From Notolepis coatsorum (Eukaryota; Chordata; Actinopteri; Aulopiformes; Paralepididae): a stretch of 64,000 nt of DNA. Below are positions 31,719-41,952 of this stretch, one piece after another. The stretch covers positions 68,487,239 through 68,551,238 of the forward strand of contig OZ020589.1 in NCBI GenBank assembly GCA_963971535.1, in the 5' to 3' direction. The notes beneath the pieces were generated by a model. It did no database searches. It was not told the DNA's origin and saw only the letters and a list, made by a program, of their open reading frames with translations. The translations under genes and the position numbers were made by a program. How positions within the stretch are numbered: the stretch's first letter is position 1; the number at the start of each line of letters is the position of its first letter.

Positions 31719-33250
31719 TGTAGCAGGGTGGATTATCCCTACTTTATGAGAGTAGATGTACACTGTCACCAGGTAGTGGGAACGCAGCAGATCTGAGTCC
31801 GGCTGAATCCCCGACTGTAGTGCAGGAGTATTAGAGTGGAGGGGGCCTAGGATTTACTAACCTAGGGGTAGTGCGCTGGTCCTTCTTGCCCTCCAGGGCG
31901 ACTCGCAGTAATTCCCCACACACCCACACTTCTCCTAATACTTCCCGCACCCTCCCACACCCGGTGGCAGTAGTGATAGATGATATACTTTCTCCCCAAA
32001 GCAGTACCTTTCCTTGCTGATGAGCAGAGACCTGTCCCAATGATGTATAGGCCGTGGGTAAGAAGGGGTTAAACACTAATATACCTTACCCGAAAGGAAG
32101 GGGTTAAACAAGACAACACATTAACAGACACGCACACAGTGATCTCATTTAGTTCTCTTTACTGAAGCTACTATCCTCTTGTCAACACAAGGCACAATGA
32201 CTAAAGCTCTTCCCGCTTACACAACACAATGATTAAAACTCTTCCCACTTACACAAGGCACAATGACTAAAGCTCTTCCCGCTTACACAACACAATGATT
32301 AAAGCTCTTCCCACTTACACGAGGCACAATGAATAACGCTCTTCCCGCTTACGCAACACAATGAATAAAGCGCTTCCCGCTTACACAACACATTTAACCA
32401 GAAAATACAGTGGGCCCACAGTTAAAACAAAAAACCTGTCTAAGCCGGCAGTCCCCAAAATAACAAACGTCAATGGTACACGGGCCAGTTCAAAGTACTG
32501 ATTCTCTTCGCCTCTGAAAGGGCACGCGCCGCACGAAGAGAATGTTTACCCCAGGCTCCAGCACTCGGAGTGCTCACTGTAACTGGCTCGTGTGTACTTA
32601 ACCAACCGCAACGAACGTCCGTGCTTGTCACCTGTGACAGGCAGGGGTGGGCTGGGTTGACGTTAGGCAGGCGACGGCTGGAGGTGGGTGTAGTCCGGCG
32701 ACGTCCGTTGAGGAGTCCGCTTCTGCGACACGCGGGCTAAACTGTGGTGCTAGGCCTAACTGAAGCTAAACTGTGGATCGAGACGATCCCCTGTCCTGTC
32801 GCCTATACTTTAACTAAAACGCAACGTGTGCAATATCTACCACACTCTTCGGCAGTAACACGTCTGCTTCTTTGTTCACAATGTCTCTTTAGCATTAACT
32901 GGAAGCTAAGCTATCGCATACGACATTACTAACCCGCCCCGTGACGGGGGTCATATCTCGCGTGTCCTTAGTGTCTAGAGCTCCGCTCTACGTGTCCGCT
33001 TGCTTCTGTGTCGAAATGATGAAGAGGCTGTTCCGCTGTCTGAGTTCTGCCTTCAGCCCTCCTTCTTCTTCTGTCGTCTCTCCTGCCCAACGTCACACCA
33101 GCTCCCCCTGTCGGCAGTCCAGTGCATGCTCCACTATTAAATGTCAATGTTAGATAGGGGAGTTTACACAACGTTATCCTGAACACAGTAGGGTACAAGG
33201 AATTAGGTTAGACACATTGAATTATTGTTAGACATATTCAGGTGTCTACA
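31719..33250 (-). repeat. Complete LTR (5' LTR, minus strand), 1,532 bp
   Basis: It runs tgtagcaggg..gtgtctaca on the plus strand. It holds the same 65-bp minisatellite at 32190-32395 and a ~600-bp part (32636-33250) missing from the other LTR. Confidence 0.82.
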
Positions 33251-33254
33251 CATG

Positions 33255-33397
33255 GATGACGTGAGATGTGTAACTATGCCCAATATGCCGGTGTCAGCCT
33301 TGGTGGTGGCTCCACCTGGAGTTGACAATGATAATGACAGTCTTTGTGTTTCAGAAGAGGGGGAGCTAGAGAATGAGGTCATTGTTCCATCCGGGGC
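33255..33397 (+). pseudogene. Gmr1-like pol fragment after the nested element
   Basis: Continues the frame broken at 29449. It encodes PNMPVSALVVAPPGVDNDND and an acidic stretch up to VIVPSG, then is cut by the next insertion. No catalytic motif is present. Confidence 0.6.
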
Positions 33398-33542
33398 GCG
33401 TGTAGCTGTTCCGCAACAGTAAGTGACTTCCGGGGTAGGCCTGATTGGCCCCGACAGGCACGTGACGCGCAACTTTCTCTGCCGCGCGGCAGAGCTTGCG
33501 GAATGATGTAACCGTCCAAATCCGCTATGACTCTCATTCAGC

Positions 33543-33617
33543 GCTTTAGCTCACCTCGCAGAGCAGCGGTCCTGCGATCCTGCGGTCCGTTGTTGACGAG
33601 TTCGAATCCCATCGAAT
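33543..33617 (+). other. tRNA-like (Pol III promoter-like) segment
   Basis: A 'ttagctcacctcgcagagcagcgg' region resembles an A-box. 'gagttcgaatcccatc' matches a B-box. They are spaced as in a tRNA and followed by T-runs (33616-33646) that could terminate Pol III. It lies inside the MULE-like element. Not a functional tRNA by inspection. Confidence 0.5.
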
Positions 33618-33654
33618 TTTTTTTTTTTAACGTGATTTTTTTTTTAACGTGTAT

Positions 33655-33936
33655 TCTTTCGCCGGTTAAGGTTAGGCATGGTTAAGGTTAAGGTTAGGCA
33701 TTGTTTCGGAGTTGGTTAAGGTTAGAACGGTTAAGTTTAGGCGCTGTTAAGGAGCTGGTTAAGGTTAGAGTTTGTGTTAGAGAATGGCAATATTCTTTCT
33801 ATGGTTAAGGTTAGGCATGGTTAAGGTTAAGGTTAAGGTTAGGCATTGTTTCGGAGTTGGTTAAGGTTAGAACGGTTAAGTTTAGGCGCTGTTAAGGAGC
33901 TGGTTAAGGTTAGAGTTTGTGTTAGAGAATGGCAAT
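33655..33936. repeat. ggttaaggttagg-type degenerate repeat, two ~140-bp blocks
   Basis: Two tandem blocks (about 33664-33797 and 33803-33936) share 'ggcattgtttcggagttggt' and 'gttagagtttgtgttagaga'. They are rich in ttaagg/ttaggc, superficially telomere-like. Confidence 0.8.
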
Positions 33937-34074
33937 AGACAGCCTATTTCCGCGCGACAGCTCTCAGCAGCCTCGTTGCGCGTCCTGAGTTTGCCGCGTC
34001 ACGTGCCTGTCGGGGCCAATCAGGCCTACCCGGAAGTCACTTACTGTTGCGGAACCGGTACACGCATCCGGGGC

Positions 34075-34605
34075 AGACTGGGGAGCTTTGAGTGGTTGGT
34101 GGGCCTTGACCATCGTCTTGGCCGTTTTTTCACACCCGGGCCAGCTGGGACTGTCCTCGTGGTTTGGGTTGGGTGCTACACTCAGACCCGGCTAGACCAT
34201 CTCTGAATTATCTGGGAACCTCCGGATTTCGGATTGGTGCGCTGCCCATTTCTCGACCACTGATTGCCTTATTTATATTGCTGTAGTTATTGTGGGCTGT
34301 AATGTCATACGGAACGTGTTGGGGGTGTTGTGAGCTGTGTGCGCCTTCAGCGTGTGGGGGTGGGGGGACGACTGCCCACGGGCACGATAGTCCGATAGCG
34401 ACATGGACTGTTGCATTACTGGGTAGATAACTCAGTATATACTGTGAGGCTTGAAATTGGGAGAGTGTGGGTTAAGATTGTTGTCGATATGGCTGGTATT
34501 AATTTATATTGATGATAATATTGTTTTTAATAAATTAGAGATTTTTTTTAATGTTCATTCCCCCATTTTGCCTTGGGGTTATGTACATAAAGTTGAGGGT
34601 GGGGG
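34075..34605 (+). other. 3' end of the Gmr1-like interior, no gene, with polypurine tract
   Basis: Coding homology is lost. The region ends with a purine-rich gagggtggggg (34595-34605) immediately before the 3' LTR. RT, RNase H and integrase are missing, so this is an internally deleted copy. Confidence 0.65.
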
Positions 34606-35558
34606 TGTTACGTGTGGGGTCTGTGTATGCCTTGATCAGGCGTTCCCAGTGTGATGTGTTATGTCTAGCTGTAGTTCCCTGTCCTGGTTTTGTATTCCTT
34701 ATCCTTTCCCCTTCCAGGTGTACCCATTTGTAATCAACCCAGGTGTGTCTCGTCTCGTCATTTCCTCATGTATAAGTGTTCTGTGAGGGTAGGGGGGTAG
34801 CGGAGCCCAATCGCAAACAACAGGAGGAGAGAGAATGGAGCGGTTTAGGTTTCTTTAATTGTATCTTCCCCAAACAGACAGAGTAACATCAGGAATGTGC
34901 AACAGACATGGGTTAGAATTGTTCTTGGGGGAGAATGGGGACAGGTGCACTCCCAGTGCAGCTGTAGGCAGAGGACACCGGTCTTGTGTCGAGAGGGAGA
35001 ATGGGAACAGGTGCACTCCCAGTGCAGCCGTAGGCAGAGGACACCAGTCTTGTGTCGAGAGAGACTGAGAGCAGGGGTACTCCTTGTGCGGCACGAGACG
35101 TCCCGGCAGGAAGGGCGCTGGAGCGGGAGTCCTGGGCACAAGAGAGACAAGATTAGGAGAGGAATAATCACAGAGCAGGTCAGCAGTCTTCAGGTAGACT
35201 CGTCGTACCTAGGTAGGCAGTTTAACACTGCGACGAGGAACGACAGGATCTGCCAGATGATATAGGGACCGCCTGATGATGTAATCGCTCACAGCCGCGC
35301 TGATTGAAGTCCCTCTGGCAGCGTGGGAAGGCACGAGCCCTGATCATGACATGTTCTGTCTTCCCCTGTGTGTGTCTGATGCTGATCCTGTCTGTGTAGT
35401 ATGTGTTCTTGTCTGTCGTTACTTTAGTTTTTCCTTCATTTCATTCACGGTAATTATTTCATTAAATATTTATTATAAAACTACTTTGACTGCCGTCTCC
35501 TTTTTTGTGTTGCATTGACTCGACATCGAGCTTAAAGAATGTCAATGACAACGTAACA
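34606..35558 (+). repeat. Gmr1-like 3' LTR, split by a solo LTR
   Basis: LTR parts are 34606-34781 and 35357-35558. It retains the sequence across the site where the 5' LTR carries the palindrome. Confidence 0.82.
34782..35351. mobile_element. Solo LTR, 570 bp
   Basis: TGTGAGGGTAGG..CATGACA with an exact 5-bp TSD, tgttc (34777-34781 and 35352-35356). It contains two direct ~65-bp units ('caggtgcactcccagtgcag', 'ggcagaggacacc', 'cttgtgtcgaga') at 34935-35066. No internal region is present, as expected after LTR-LTR recombination. Confidence 0.82.
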
Positions 35559-36109
35559 AGGATGTAGGCTACTGTTCAATGCAGGTAGGGCAGAATCCCC
35601 ATAGCTGTCATTTACATTACTAACACAAGATTGATTTCCATGTAGGCTTCTGCTGCCCCTTTAGCAATGATTGGACTGCAAATATTATTACTGGCAACAA
35701 GCCATTTTTTTTTTTTTTTTACTGTAGGTGCTCTGGCACACAACATGGCATGAAACAGGTGCCAAATCCAGTCACATTGGTGGTTCTATCCACGATTCTA
35801 CCTAAGACCATGGCACGTTATTGATAGGATGTTTGACTAATTGGGAGGATTTATTCGGGACTAGCCCCTATGATCTATTTTATCTATCTATGCCCTGTCC
35901 AAACAAAGCCATGACCTAAAATGTCTTAGTCCTGACTCCTGACACTTGAGAGGGGGATGCCACAGCTCAAATGACTTAGTGTGTGACAGCTCAGACCAGC
36001 TGTAGGAGGGAGAGCAGGCAATAAGTTGCATTCATTTGAAGTGGTAATGGTGGTTATGAATGTAACTCTAGCTAGAGGACATAATGTGCAGCTTCAAAGC
36101 TAGCATTGA
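35559..36109. other. Spacer, nothing recognised
   Basis: About 550 bases with no ORF, TIR or known tail. A poly(T) run lies at 35706-35720. Confidence 0.5.
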
Positions 36110-36739
36110 TTGAATTGAACATTTTAATTAACAGATTGCAGAATGGGTACAGTACAGTACAGCTCAATACACACAATTGTTAAGGGGATGCAGACCAGAG
36201 AAAGACTTTCGTCTTGTTTACATCAGGGTCCCCCATTTTCAATTCATAATGACATTTATGACATACACAACATACAGATATAAAAATCTAATCTAATCAT
36301 CTAATCTAATCTAATCATGACATTTATGACATACATGACATACAGATATACAGCACTGTTACATTTGTGACATACAAGATATGCAAATATACAGTCCTGC
36401 AGAGAACCTAACAGTAAATATATACATACGAGGGGGAGGGAAATGTACATTAGGAGGGGGTGGGTGGGTTATCAGGGTGTTCGGACATTTACGGGGGCCA
36501 GTTTCGAATGGCAGCCTCCTGTAGGTGCTCTTTGAGAGCGGTTTTGAAGGAGGGTAGGGATTCACTTTTTTTTACGGCTGTGGATAGGGCGTTCCACATT
36601 GATTTGGCACAATTGCGAAACGTGTTAAGTCCCTTGTTTGAGCCGAATCTGGGTTGCACATGATTTGTGGAACTCCCTCTGGTGTTGTGGTCGTGGTATT
36701 CACTGACCTTTGGCAAGTATTTCGACATGTACATGGGTA
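36110..36739 (-). pseudogene. LINE 3' UTR and RT C-terminus, left part (split by Penelope pair)
   Basis: On the minus strand, 36739-36489 encodes a CR1/Rex-type C-terminus (YMSKYLPKVSEYHDHNTRGS, PSFKTALKEHLQEAAIRNWP). About 370 bases of 3' UTR follow, ending near 36110 in a gattgaattgaa tail. The upstream part of the same LINE resumes at 47538-47640. This LINE is the source family of the ~150-bp 3' UTR fragments seen elsewhere in the window. Confidence 0.82.
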
Positions 36740-37330
36740 TATCAAAAAGCAGGGTAGCCGGACCAGCACTCACAGGTTCAATGTTTTTCAATGGCAGCCT
36801 GAATAAATAGCAGACATGTTTCGGACAATGTCCTTCTTCAGTGATATGGCTAGCAATGGAAATACATTCAAGATGGTAGTTAAATACACCTGGCAGGTAA
36901 TTACATGACATGACACAGCAGGAAATGACATCACAACGCAGGTGTGCCGGTGCAATGTGACCAAAGGAATGACCTATCAAAAGTAGAGTCCAATCATAAA
37001 TTATACATATATATAGATATAGATATATCTATATCTAACACCAATCTATATTATAAACAATACAAAACAAAACAAAATTACCAGAAACTTGATATTATAA
37101 CATATAACATGCCCATTAATTTCTAGGGCTAATTGAGCCACTTTACATATTTAATTAAATAGTTTCAAATTATACATTGGGAATCCTTGTGAAACATGCC
37201 TCTTGTTTAGCAACAAACAACAACTTTAATAAAACCAGAAATAACACTGTAGGTGTAAGGAGGTTAGAGGAAACAGGTTAAAACGTTCTCTTCATTCATT
37301 CCTCTAGGTTCGATGCAATTGAACAGGTGG
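36740..37330 (-). repeat. Penelope 3' region/pLTR, copy A
   Basis: About 590 bases, nearly identical to 40500-41083 and to the reverse complement of 46878-47470. It includes the end of the GIY-YIG frame, a 3' UTR with a 'gatatagatatatctatatc' palindrome and a hammerhead-like motif. Repeated flanks of this kind are called pseudo-LTRs in Penelope-like elements. Confidence 0.85.
36807..36847 (-). ncRNA. Predicted hammerhead ribozyme (type I-like), copy A
   Basis: On the minus strand: CTGAAGA core, stem II GGAC/GTCC with one bulged A, GAAA, a two-base-pair stem III and a GTC cleavage triplet. Stem I ATATCA/TGCTAT has one mismatch. Hammerhead motifs are known in Penelope-like pLTRs. Confidence 0.6.
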
Positions 37331-39567
37331 ATATAATAACATTCACGTTGCAACAGCAACTTGTGTCTGTCTCCACCTCGCGCTGGCCTGAGTACTAACT
37401 CTAGTCCCATATATTTGAGATCGTTGACGGTATGTTTACACTTAGAGAAATGTCGAGCTACGACGTGACATCTGAATTTCTCACAGCACATTTGTGTTCA
37501 CTGATTCTTGATTTAAAGGCTCTCGTTGTTTTGCCCACATAAGAAAAATTACAAGGACATTTTAGCAAATACACCAGATTAGACGAATTACACGTAATCC
37601 GTCCTTTGACTGGTATATTTTTCCCCGTTTTAGGATGTGCGAAAAATTTATCTTTAATCATGCCCTGGCACTGTACACAGGATTGGCAGGGAAAATTCCC
37701 ATGTGGGATATTGGACATAAAATTAGATGGTTTCTTTAAGGGCAAATCAGTTTTGACTAGGAGATTAGATAAATTCGCTTGTCTCTTATAAAAATTGTTA
37801 GGCGAATGCTGAAACGCTGTCCCTATAAGAGGGTCGGACTGCAGAATATGCCAATGTTTATTGACAATACGTGTGTCTCTCGTGATAGGACTGTAAGTAG
37901 ACACAAAAGATACTTTGTCTGTTTTATCTTCTTTCTTTCTGGGGGTGAACAACGTGGCCCTATCGATATGTTTGGTTTTGTTCAGGGCTTTGAGTGTCAA
38001 ATCGGCACTGTAGCCTCTCTCGTGGAAACTGCCACGGAGGACCTCTGCTTGTGCAATAAATCTATCGTCAGTATCACATATTCTCTTATAACGAAGTATT
38101 TGGCTATAAGGAAGACTGTTCTTCAAGGCTGGGGTGTGATAACTGGAATAATGCAAGAACGAGTTACGGTCTGTCTCCTTTTTAAAAACCTCTGTGTGTA
38201 ATGAGATGCCATTAGGGGCTTTCTTGATCAGAACATCGAGGAAGGGTAAATTATGCATATCAAACTTCAATGTAAACTTTATCATTCTTCTACAGGTGTT
38301 CAGGTACTCAAGGAAGGCAAAAAGATCAGATGATGAACCAGACCAAATAAAAAACAGATCGTCAATATAGCGCATATAAGATTTGACACATTTCTCAAAC
38401 GGGTTATTATTAAAGATATGATCTACTTCATATTTGGACATATAAAGATTGGCTAGGTTCACAGCGGCTGGAGAGCCCATGCTGAGGCCTCTGTTTTGCA
38501 AATAGTATTTATCTTGGAATCTAAAATAATTTCTAGTTAGAACTAGGTCGGTTAAACTAACTAGCGCTTCTGTTGGGGGGAGTAATACTTCCCTCGAGTT
38601 TAAATAAAAACTCAGAGCGTCAAGCGCGTCAGCATGTGGAATGCTGGGGTAAAGACTGACTACATCTATGGTAACTAGTAAGTCTGTAGGACTAATGATG
38701 CAGGTCGAAAGCCTGTTCAAAAAAGTAGTAGTATCTTTTAAGTAACCATGCTGAGAAGAGGCCAAATCCTTAATATGCGCATCAATGAACTGAGAGATTT
38801 TTTCTGTGGCAGAGCCAATACCGGAACCAATAGGTCTACCAGTAGGGTTAATCAGATCCTTATGGATTTTAGGTAAAGTGTAAATAATAGGGGTAACCGG
38901 GTACTCTACAAACATAAACTTAAATTCATTTTCTGTAATTGCCTCTGACAATCTCAGGCTTTTAAGGACCGTTTTGATTTCCGTAGAAAATGTAAACACA
39001 GGGTCTGAATTTAAAAGGGTATATACCTCAATCTCGTTCAATTGTCTGTTTATCTCAGATACATACAAGCTCTTATTTTGGAGCACGATACCAGAACCCT
39101 TGTCAGCTTTTCTAAAAATTAAATCATCTTTCTTCATGAGTTCCTTAAGTGCTGCAGACTCTGATTCAAGTAAATTTGGGTAAAGATGGGCTTTGTGACT
39201 GGTCTCACATAACTTAAGGACATCATTTTGTACCAATCTGCAGAAAGTTTCAACTGAGGGAGGGTTGAGATGGGGAGTAAACAGGCTACAGGGTTTAAAT
39301 ACTTTTCTTTTAGAGGTGTCTGGCTCTGTCTCAGGCCTAGCATCAACATCAACATCATCACTTATCAGCACATTCATTCTTATCAAACCCTCTGGCATAA
39401 AATGCTTTCAACTTAATGTTTCTAAAAAAATTAAATAGCTCTACCTTGGTAGTAAATGCGTCCACCTTGCGGGCCGGGACAAACGATAAACCTTTAGAAA
39501 GGATATTGTGGTGTGGGTCGCTCAATAATGCATCTGAAATGTTGACAATATTGGATGTAATGCTCAT
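37264..39567 (-). pseudogene. Penelope-like RT with GIY-YIG endonuclease (ORF2), copy A
   Basis: The ATG at 39567 starts an N-terminal segment (LSKGLSFVPARKVDAF) that shifts frame near 39390. The main frame then runs 39398-37458. RT motifs are ADKGSGIVL, PKIHKDLINPTGRPI, TIDVVSLYPSIPH, RGLSMGSPAAVNLANLYM and the catalytic YIDD (MRYIDDLFFIW). After a linker with a CQSCVQC cluster comes the GIY-YIG-type domain (LVYLLKC, SYVGKTT). A 4-base deletion near 37460 shifts the frame and creates a stop; the end of the domain lies in another frame down to 37264. The family relates Penelope RT to telomerase RT. Confidence 0.9.
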
Positions 39568-40337
39568 CACCGGAACCGTGGGTTTCTTCCTCTGGCTCCG
39601 CCTCGTCTTCCTATGGGTTCTCTCTCCGGTCGGGGAGGAAGCGGAGCATCCTGCTCGCCGCGAAAAACAGACTGGCTTCGGAGCGGGTATCTGCCCGGCT
39701 GAGAGGGCGCCTCGTCTGAGCTCACCGCTGTGGAGGAGGAGTCAGTATGCCGTTGCCTGTCTCTGGGCTGCCAATTCAGCCTGCGGTTCCTGGAAGGTGG
39801 ATTATGGAGCCATGGGTACACCATATGCGCTGCGTAGTCTTGCTCATCTCTTCTCCTCTTGGCTCTGTTGTGCAGCTCGATGTCGTGTTTGTACTTATCA
39901 AGTTTCTGGTTCACTGACTCGAGCAGTTCGGTCAGTTGGTCAGGGGTTAGAATAGTTTTAATTTCTTCCTCTAACGAGGAAAGCTCCACTCTGACTTTGG
40001 CTAATTTAGCACCTTCATTATCTATGATTAAAAGAAGTAGATCCATAGAACACTTATCCAGGATCGAACACCATTTATCACAGAACTCTGGTGATTCTCT
40101 TCCCAGCGTGGGTTTCTTGTTGATGCGCAGGCCCCTCGGTATGATGGCATCCTGCCAGTACTTGGTGAGGGTCGTACCGTGGAGAAGGGTACGTGTCTCT
40201 CTCTGCTTTAGACGTGAGAGCGACAAGGCCAGTGCTTCTCTTCCTTTGGGTGGAGGTGCCGAACTCTCTGGCACTGGGAATAAGCTACAGATTCTGTCGC
40301 TTTCCACCTTTGAATAAGCATAGCCTCTTTTCTCCAT
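39567..40337 (-). CDS. Penelope-like ORF1, coiled-coil and basic protein
   Basis: About 256 residues. It has an N-terminal Lys/Arg segment, a helical coiled-coil stretch (LAKVRVELSSLEEEIKTIL, LTELLESVNQKLDKYKHDI) and an Arg/Pro-rich C-terminus (RNRRLNWQPRDRQRH; RRGGARGRNPRFR) suited to nucleic-acid binding. Its stop codon overlaps the next ATG as TGATG (39569-39565), suggesting coupled reinitiation of ORF2. No recognised enzymatic domain. Only the minus copy retains it. Confidence 0.7.
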   Translation of the reverse strand: MEKRGYAYSKVESDRICSLFPVPESSAPPPKGREALALSLSRLKQRETRTLLHGTTLTKYWQDAIIPRGLRINKKPTLGRESPEFCDKWCSILDKCSMDLLLLIIDNEGAKLAKVRVELSSLEEEIKTILTPDQLTELLESVNQKLDKYKHDIELHNRAKRRRDEQDYAAHMVYPWLHNPPSRNRRLNWQPRDRQRHTDSSSTAVSSDEAPSQPGRYPLRSQSVFRGEQDAPLPPRPEREPIGRRGGARGRNPRFR

Positions 40338-40499
40338 ATTTAGCAGTGTGCGCTGCTGTCGTCCTCGTGGGAATTGGGTTCGTTGAAAATTTTTGGAGCT
40401 GCAGGTCTCGAAAGCTATTTGGGTAGCTTTGAATCAATATAGTCAAGTTAGACCGCGCTCACAAGTTCTCACACTGGGTGCTGCAATCCCATAAAGTTC

Positions 40500-41083
40500 A
40501 GTATATCAAAAAGCAGGGTAGCCGGACCAGCACTCACAGGTTCAATGTTTTTTAATGGCAGCCTGAATAAATAGCAGACATGTTTCGGACAATGTCCTTC
40601 TTCAGTGATATGGCTAGCAATGGAAATACATTCAAGATGGTAGTTAAATACACCTGGCAGGTAATTACATGACATGACATGGCAGGAAATGACATCACAA
40701 CGCAGGTGTGCCGGTGCAATGTGACCAAAGGAATTACCTATCAAAGTAGAGTCCAATCATAAATTATACACATATATAGATATATCTATATCTAACACCA
40801 ATCTATATTATAAATAATACAAAACAAAACAAAATGACCAGAAACTTGATATTATAACATATAACATGCCCATTAATTTCTAGGGCTAATTGAGCCACTT
40901 TACATATTTAATTAAATAGTTTCAAATTATACATTGGGCATCCTTGTGAAACATGCCTCTTGTTTAGCAACAAACAACAACTTTAATAAAACCAGAAATA
41001 ACACTGTAGGTGTAAGGAGGTTAGAGGAAACAGGTTAAAACGTTCTCTTCATTCATTCCTCTAGGTTCGATGCAATTGAACAG
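40500..41083 (-). repeat. Penelope pLTR, tandem partial unit 5' of copy A
   Basis: A second copy of the 3' region (end of the GIY-YIG frame plus 3' UTR) lies directly upstream of copy A in the same orientation. This is the tandem arrangement typical of Penelope-like elements. At 41083/41084 it abuts the plus-strand copy in inverted orientation. Confidence 0.85.
40571..40611 (-). ncRNA. Predicted hammerhead ribozyme, copy B
   Basis: Same 41-base motif as at 36807-36847, in the upstream tandem pLTR. Two ribozymes one unit apart in the same orientation could cut a read-through RNA into unit-length pieces. Confidence 0.6.
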
Positions 41084-41629
41084 GTGGATGTTTACTCCCC
41101 ATCTCAACCCTCCCTCAGTTGAAACTTTCTGCAGATTGGTACAAAATGATGTCCTTAAGTTATGTGAGACCAGTCACAAAGCCCATCTTTACCCAAATGT
41201 ACTTGAATCAGAGTCTGCAGCACTTAAGGAACTCATGAAGAAAGATGATTTAATTTTTAGAAAAGCTGACAAGGGTTCTGGTATCGTGCTCCAAAATAAG
41301 AGCTTGTATGTATCTGAGATAAACAGACAATTTAACGAGATTGAGGTATATACCCTTTTAAATTCAGACCCTGTGTTTAGATTTTCTACTGAAATCAAAA
41401 CGGTCCTTAAAAGCCTGAGATTGTCAGAGGCAATTACAGAAAATGAATTTAAGTTTATGTTTGTAGAGTACCCGGTTACCCCTATTATTTACACTTTACC
41501 TAAAATCCATAAGGATCTGATTAACCCTCCTGGTAGACCTATTGTTTCCGGTATTGGCTCTGCCACAGAAAAAATCTTTCAGTTCATTGATGCGCATATT
41601 AAGGATTTGGCCTCTTCTCAGCGTGGTTA
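41084..41629 (+). pseudogene. Penelope-like RT N-terminal part, plus copy B (first block)
   Basis: The protein matches copy A from FTPHLNPPSVETFCRLVQND onward, nearly residue for residue, up to the DLASSQ.GY segment. The frame is then cut by the insertion at 41630. ORF1 and the N-terminus are missing (5' truncation). Confidence 0.88.
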
Positions 41630-41952
41630 TGTCGTATAATTCCCTGCTCAAACTGTTATGAAATATGGGAATATTTGTTGAGTCTTGATTCCCAAAGGTC
41701 AACGGCCCCAGGAAGAGGTTGAACTTGGTAAGGACCAGTGCACAAACTATTTTCTCCCTAAAAAAGGTTATTAAGATACATGTGTTCTAAACTAAGGATA
41801 ATTACAAATTGGACTTCTAAAGTCAGCACAGATAATAATAGTGTTGAACAAATTCACCATTAGACTGAAAGGCTGGTCATGGCCAATACTGTGGGGCTTG
41901 TTCCTCTGGAAACCACAGGTGGGGGAGAATGAAACCCCATAGATTTAAATAC

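Larger units (their letters stand above)
29450..33250 (-). mobile_element. Minus-strand gypsy-type LTR element, non-autonomous
   Basis: TG..CA termini with an exact 4-bp TSD, catg (29446-29449 and 33251-33254). The complete LTR (5' on the minus strand) is 31719-33250, beginning tgtag and ending ctaca on the plus strand. The other LTR (29450-30444) lacks the part corresponding to 32636-33250. The ~1.3-kb interior holds a gag-like gene and a scrap of RNase H. It lies inside the Gmr1-like pol region, whose reading continues in frame across the empty site. Confidence 0.88.
33398..34065. mobile_element. Mutator-like non-autonomous element, 668 bp
   Basis: An exact 9-bp TSD, atccggggc (33389-33397 and 34066-34074), flanks long TIRs of at least 75 bp (gcgtgta..gttccgcaacagtaagtg.. 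and its complement at the right end). Long TIRs with a 9-bp TSD are the MULE signature. The interior carries a tRNA-like segment and two ~140-bp tandem blocks of ggttaaggttagg-type sequence. There is no transposase. Confidence 0.85.
24703..35558 (+). mobile_element. Gmr1-like Ty3/gypsy retrotransposon, internally deleted, heavily nested
   Basis: The LTRs begin TGTTA(T/C)GTGTGGGGTC (24703 and 34606) and end GACAACGTAACA (25905 and 35558). A tRNA-Pro-type PBS follows the 5' LTR, and a purine tract precedes the 3' LTR. Between them are a SCAN-like gag and a protease remnant. RT, RNase H and integrase are absent. Insertions are a palindrome (24791-25609), a LINE tail (about 26450-26870), a hAT MITE (27908-28637), a minus-strand gypsy element (29450-33250), a long-TIR element (33398-34065) and a solo LTR (34782-35351). 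No matching TSD was seen at the outer ends. Confidence 0.82.

Noticed and set aside
33655..33936. Interstitial telomere
   Set aside because: The motif is ttaagg/ttaggc mixed with unique blocks, not (ttaggg)n, and it lies inside a TSD-bounded element.
24703..35558. TSD for the Gmr1-like element
   Set aside because: The flanks gtatag and aggatg do not match, so no duplication is claimed. The ends may derive from recombination between copies.
36489..36980. A 163-codon minus frame as one protein
   Set aside because: It fuses Penelope 3' UTR/ribozyme sequence to the LINE C-terminus across the insertion boundary at 36739/36740. Only the LINE part was coding. The related frames at 40469-40756 and 47217-47504 are likewise non-coding pLTR.
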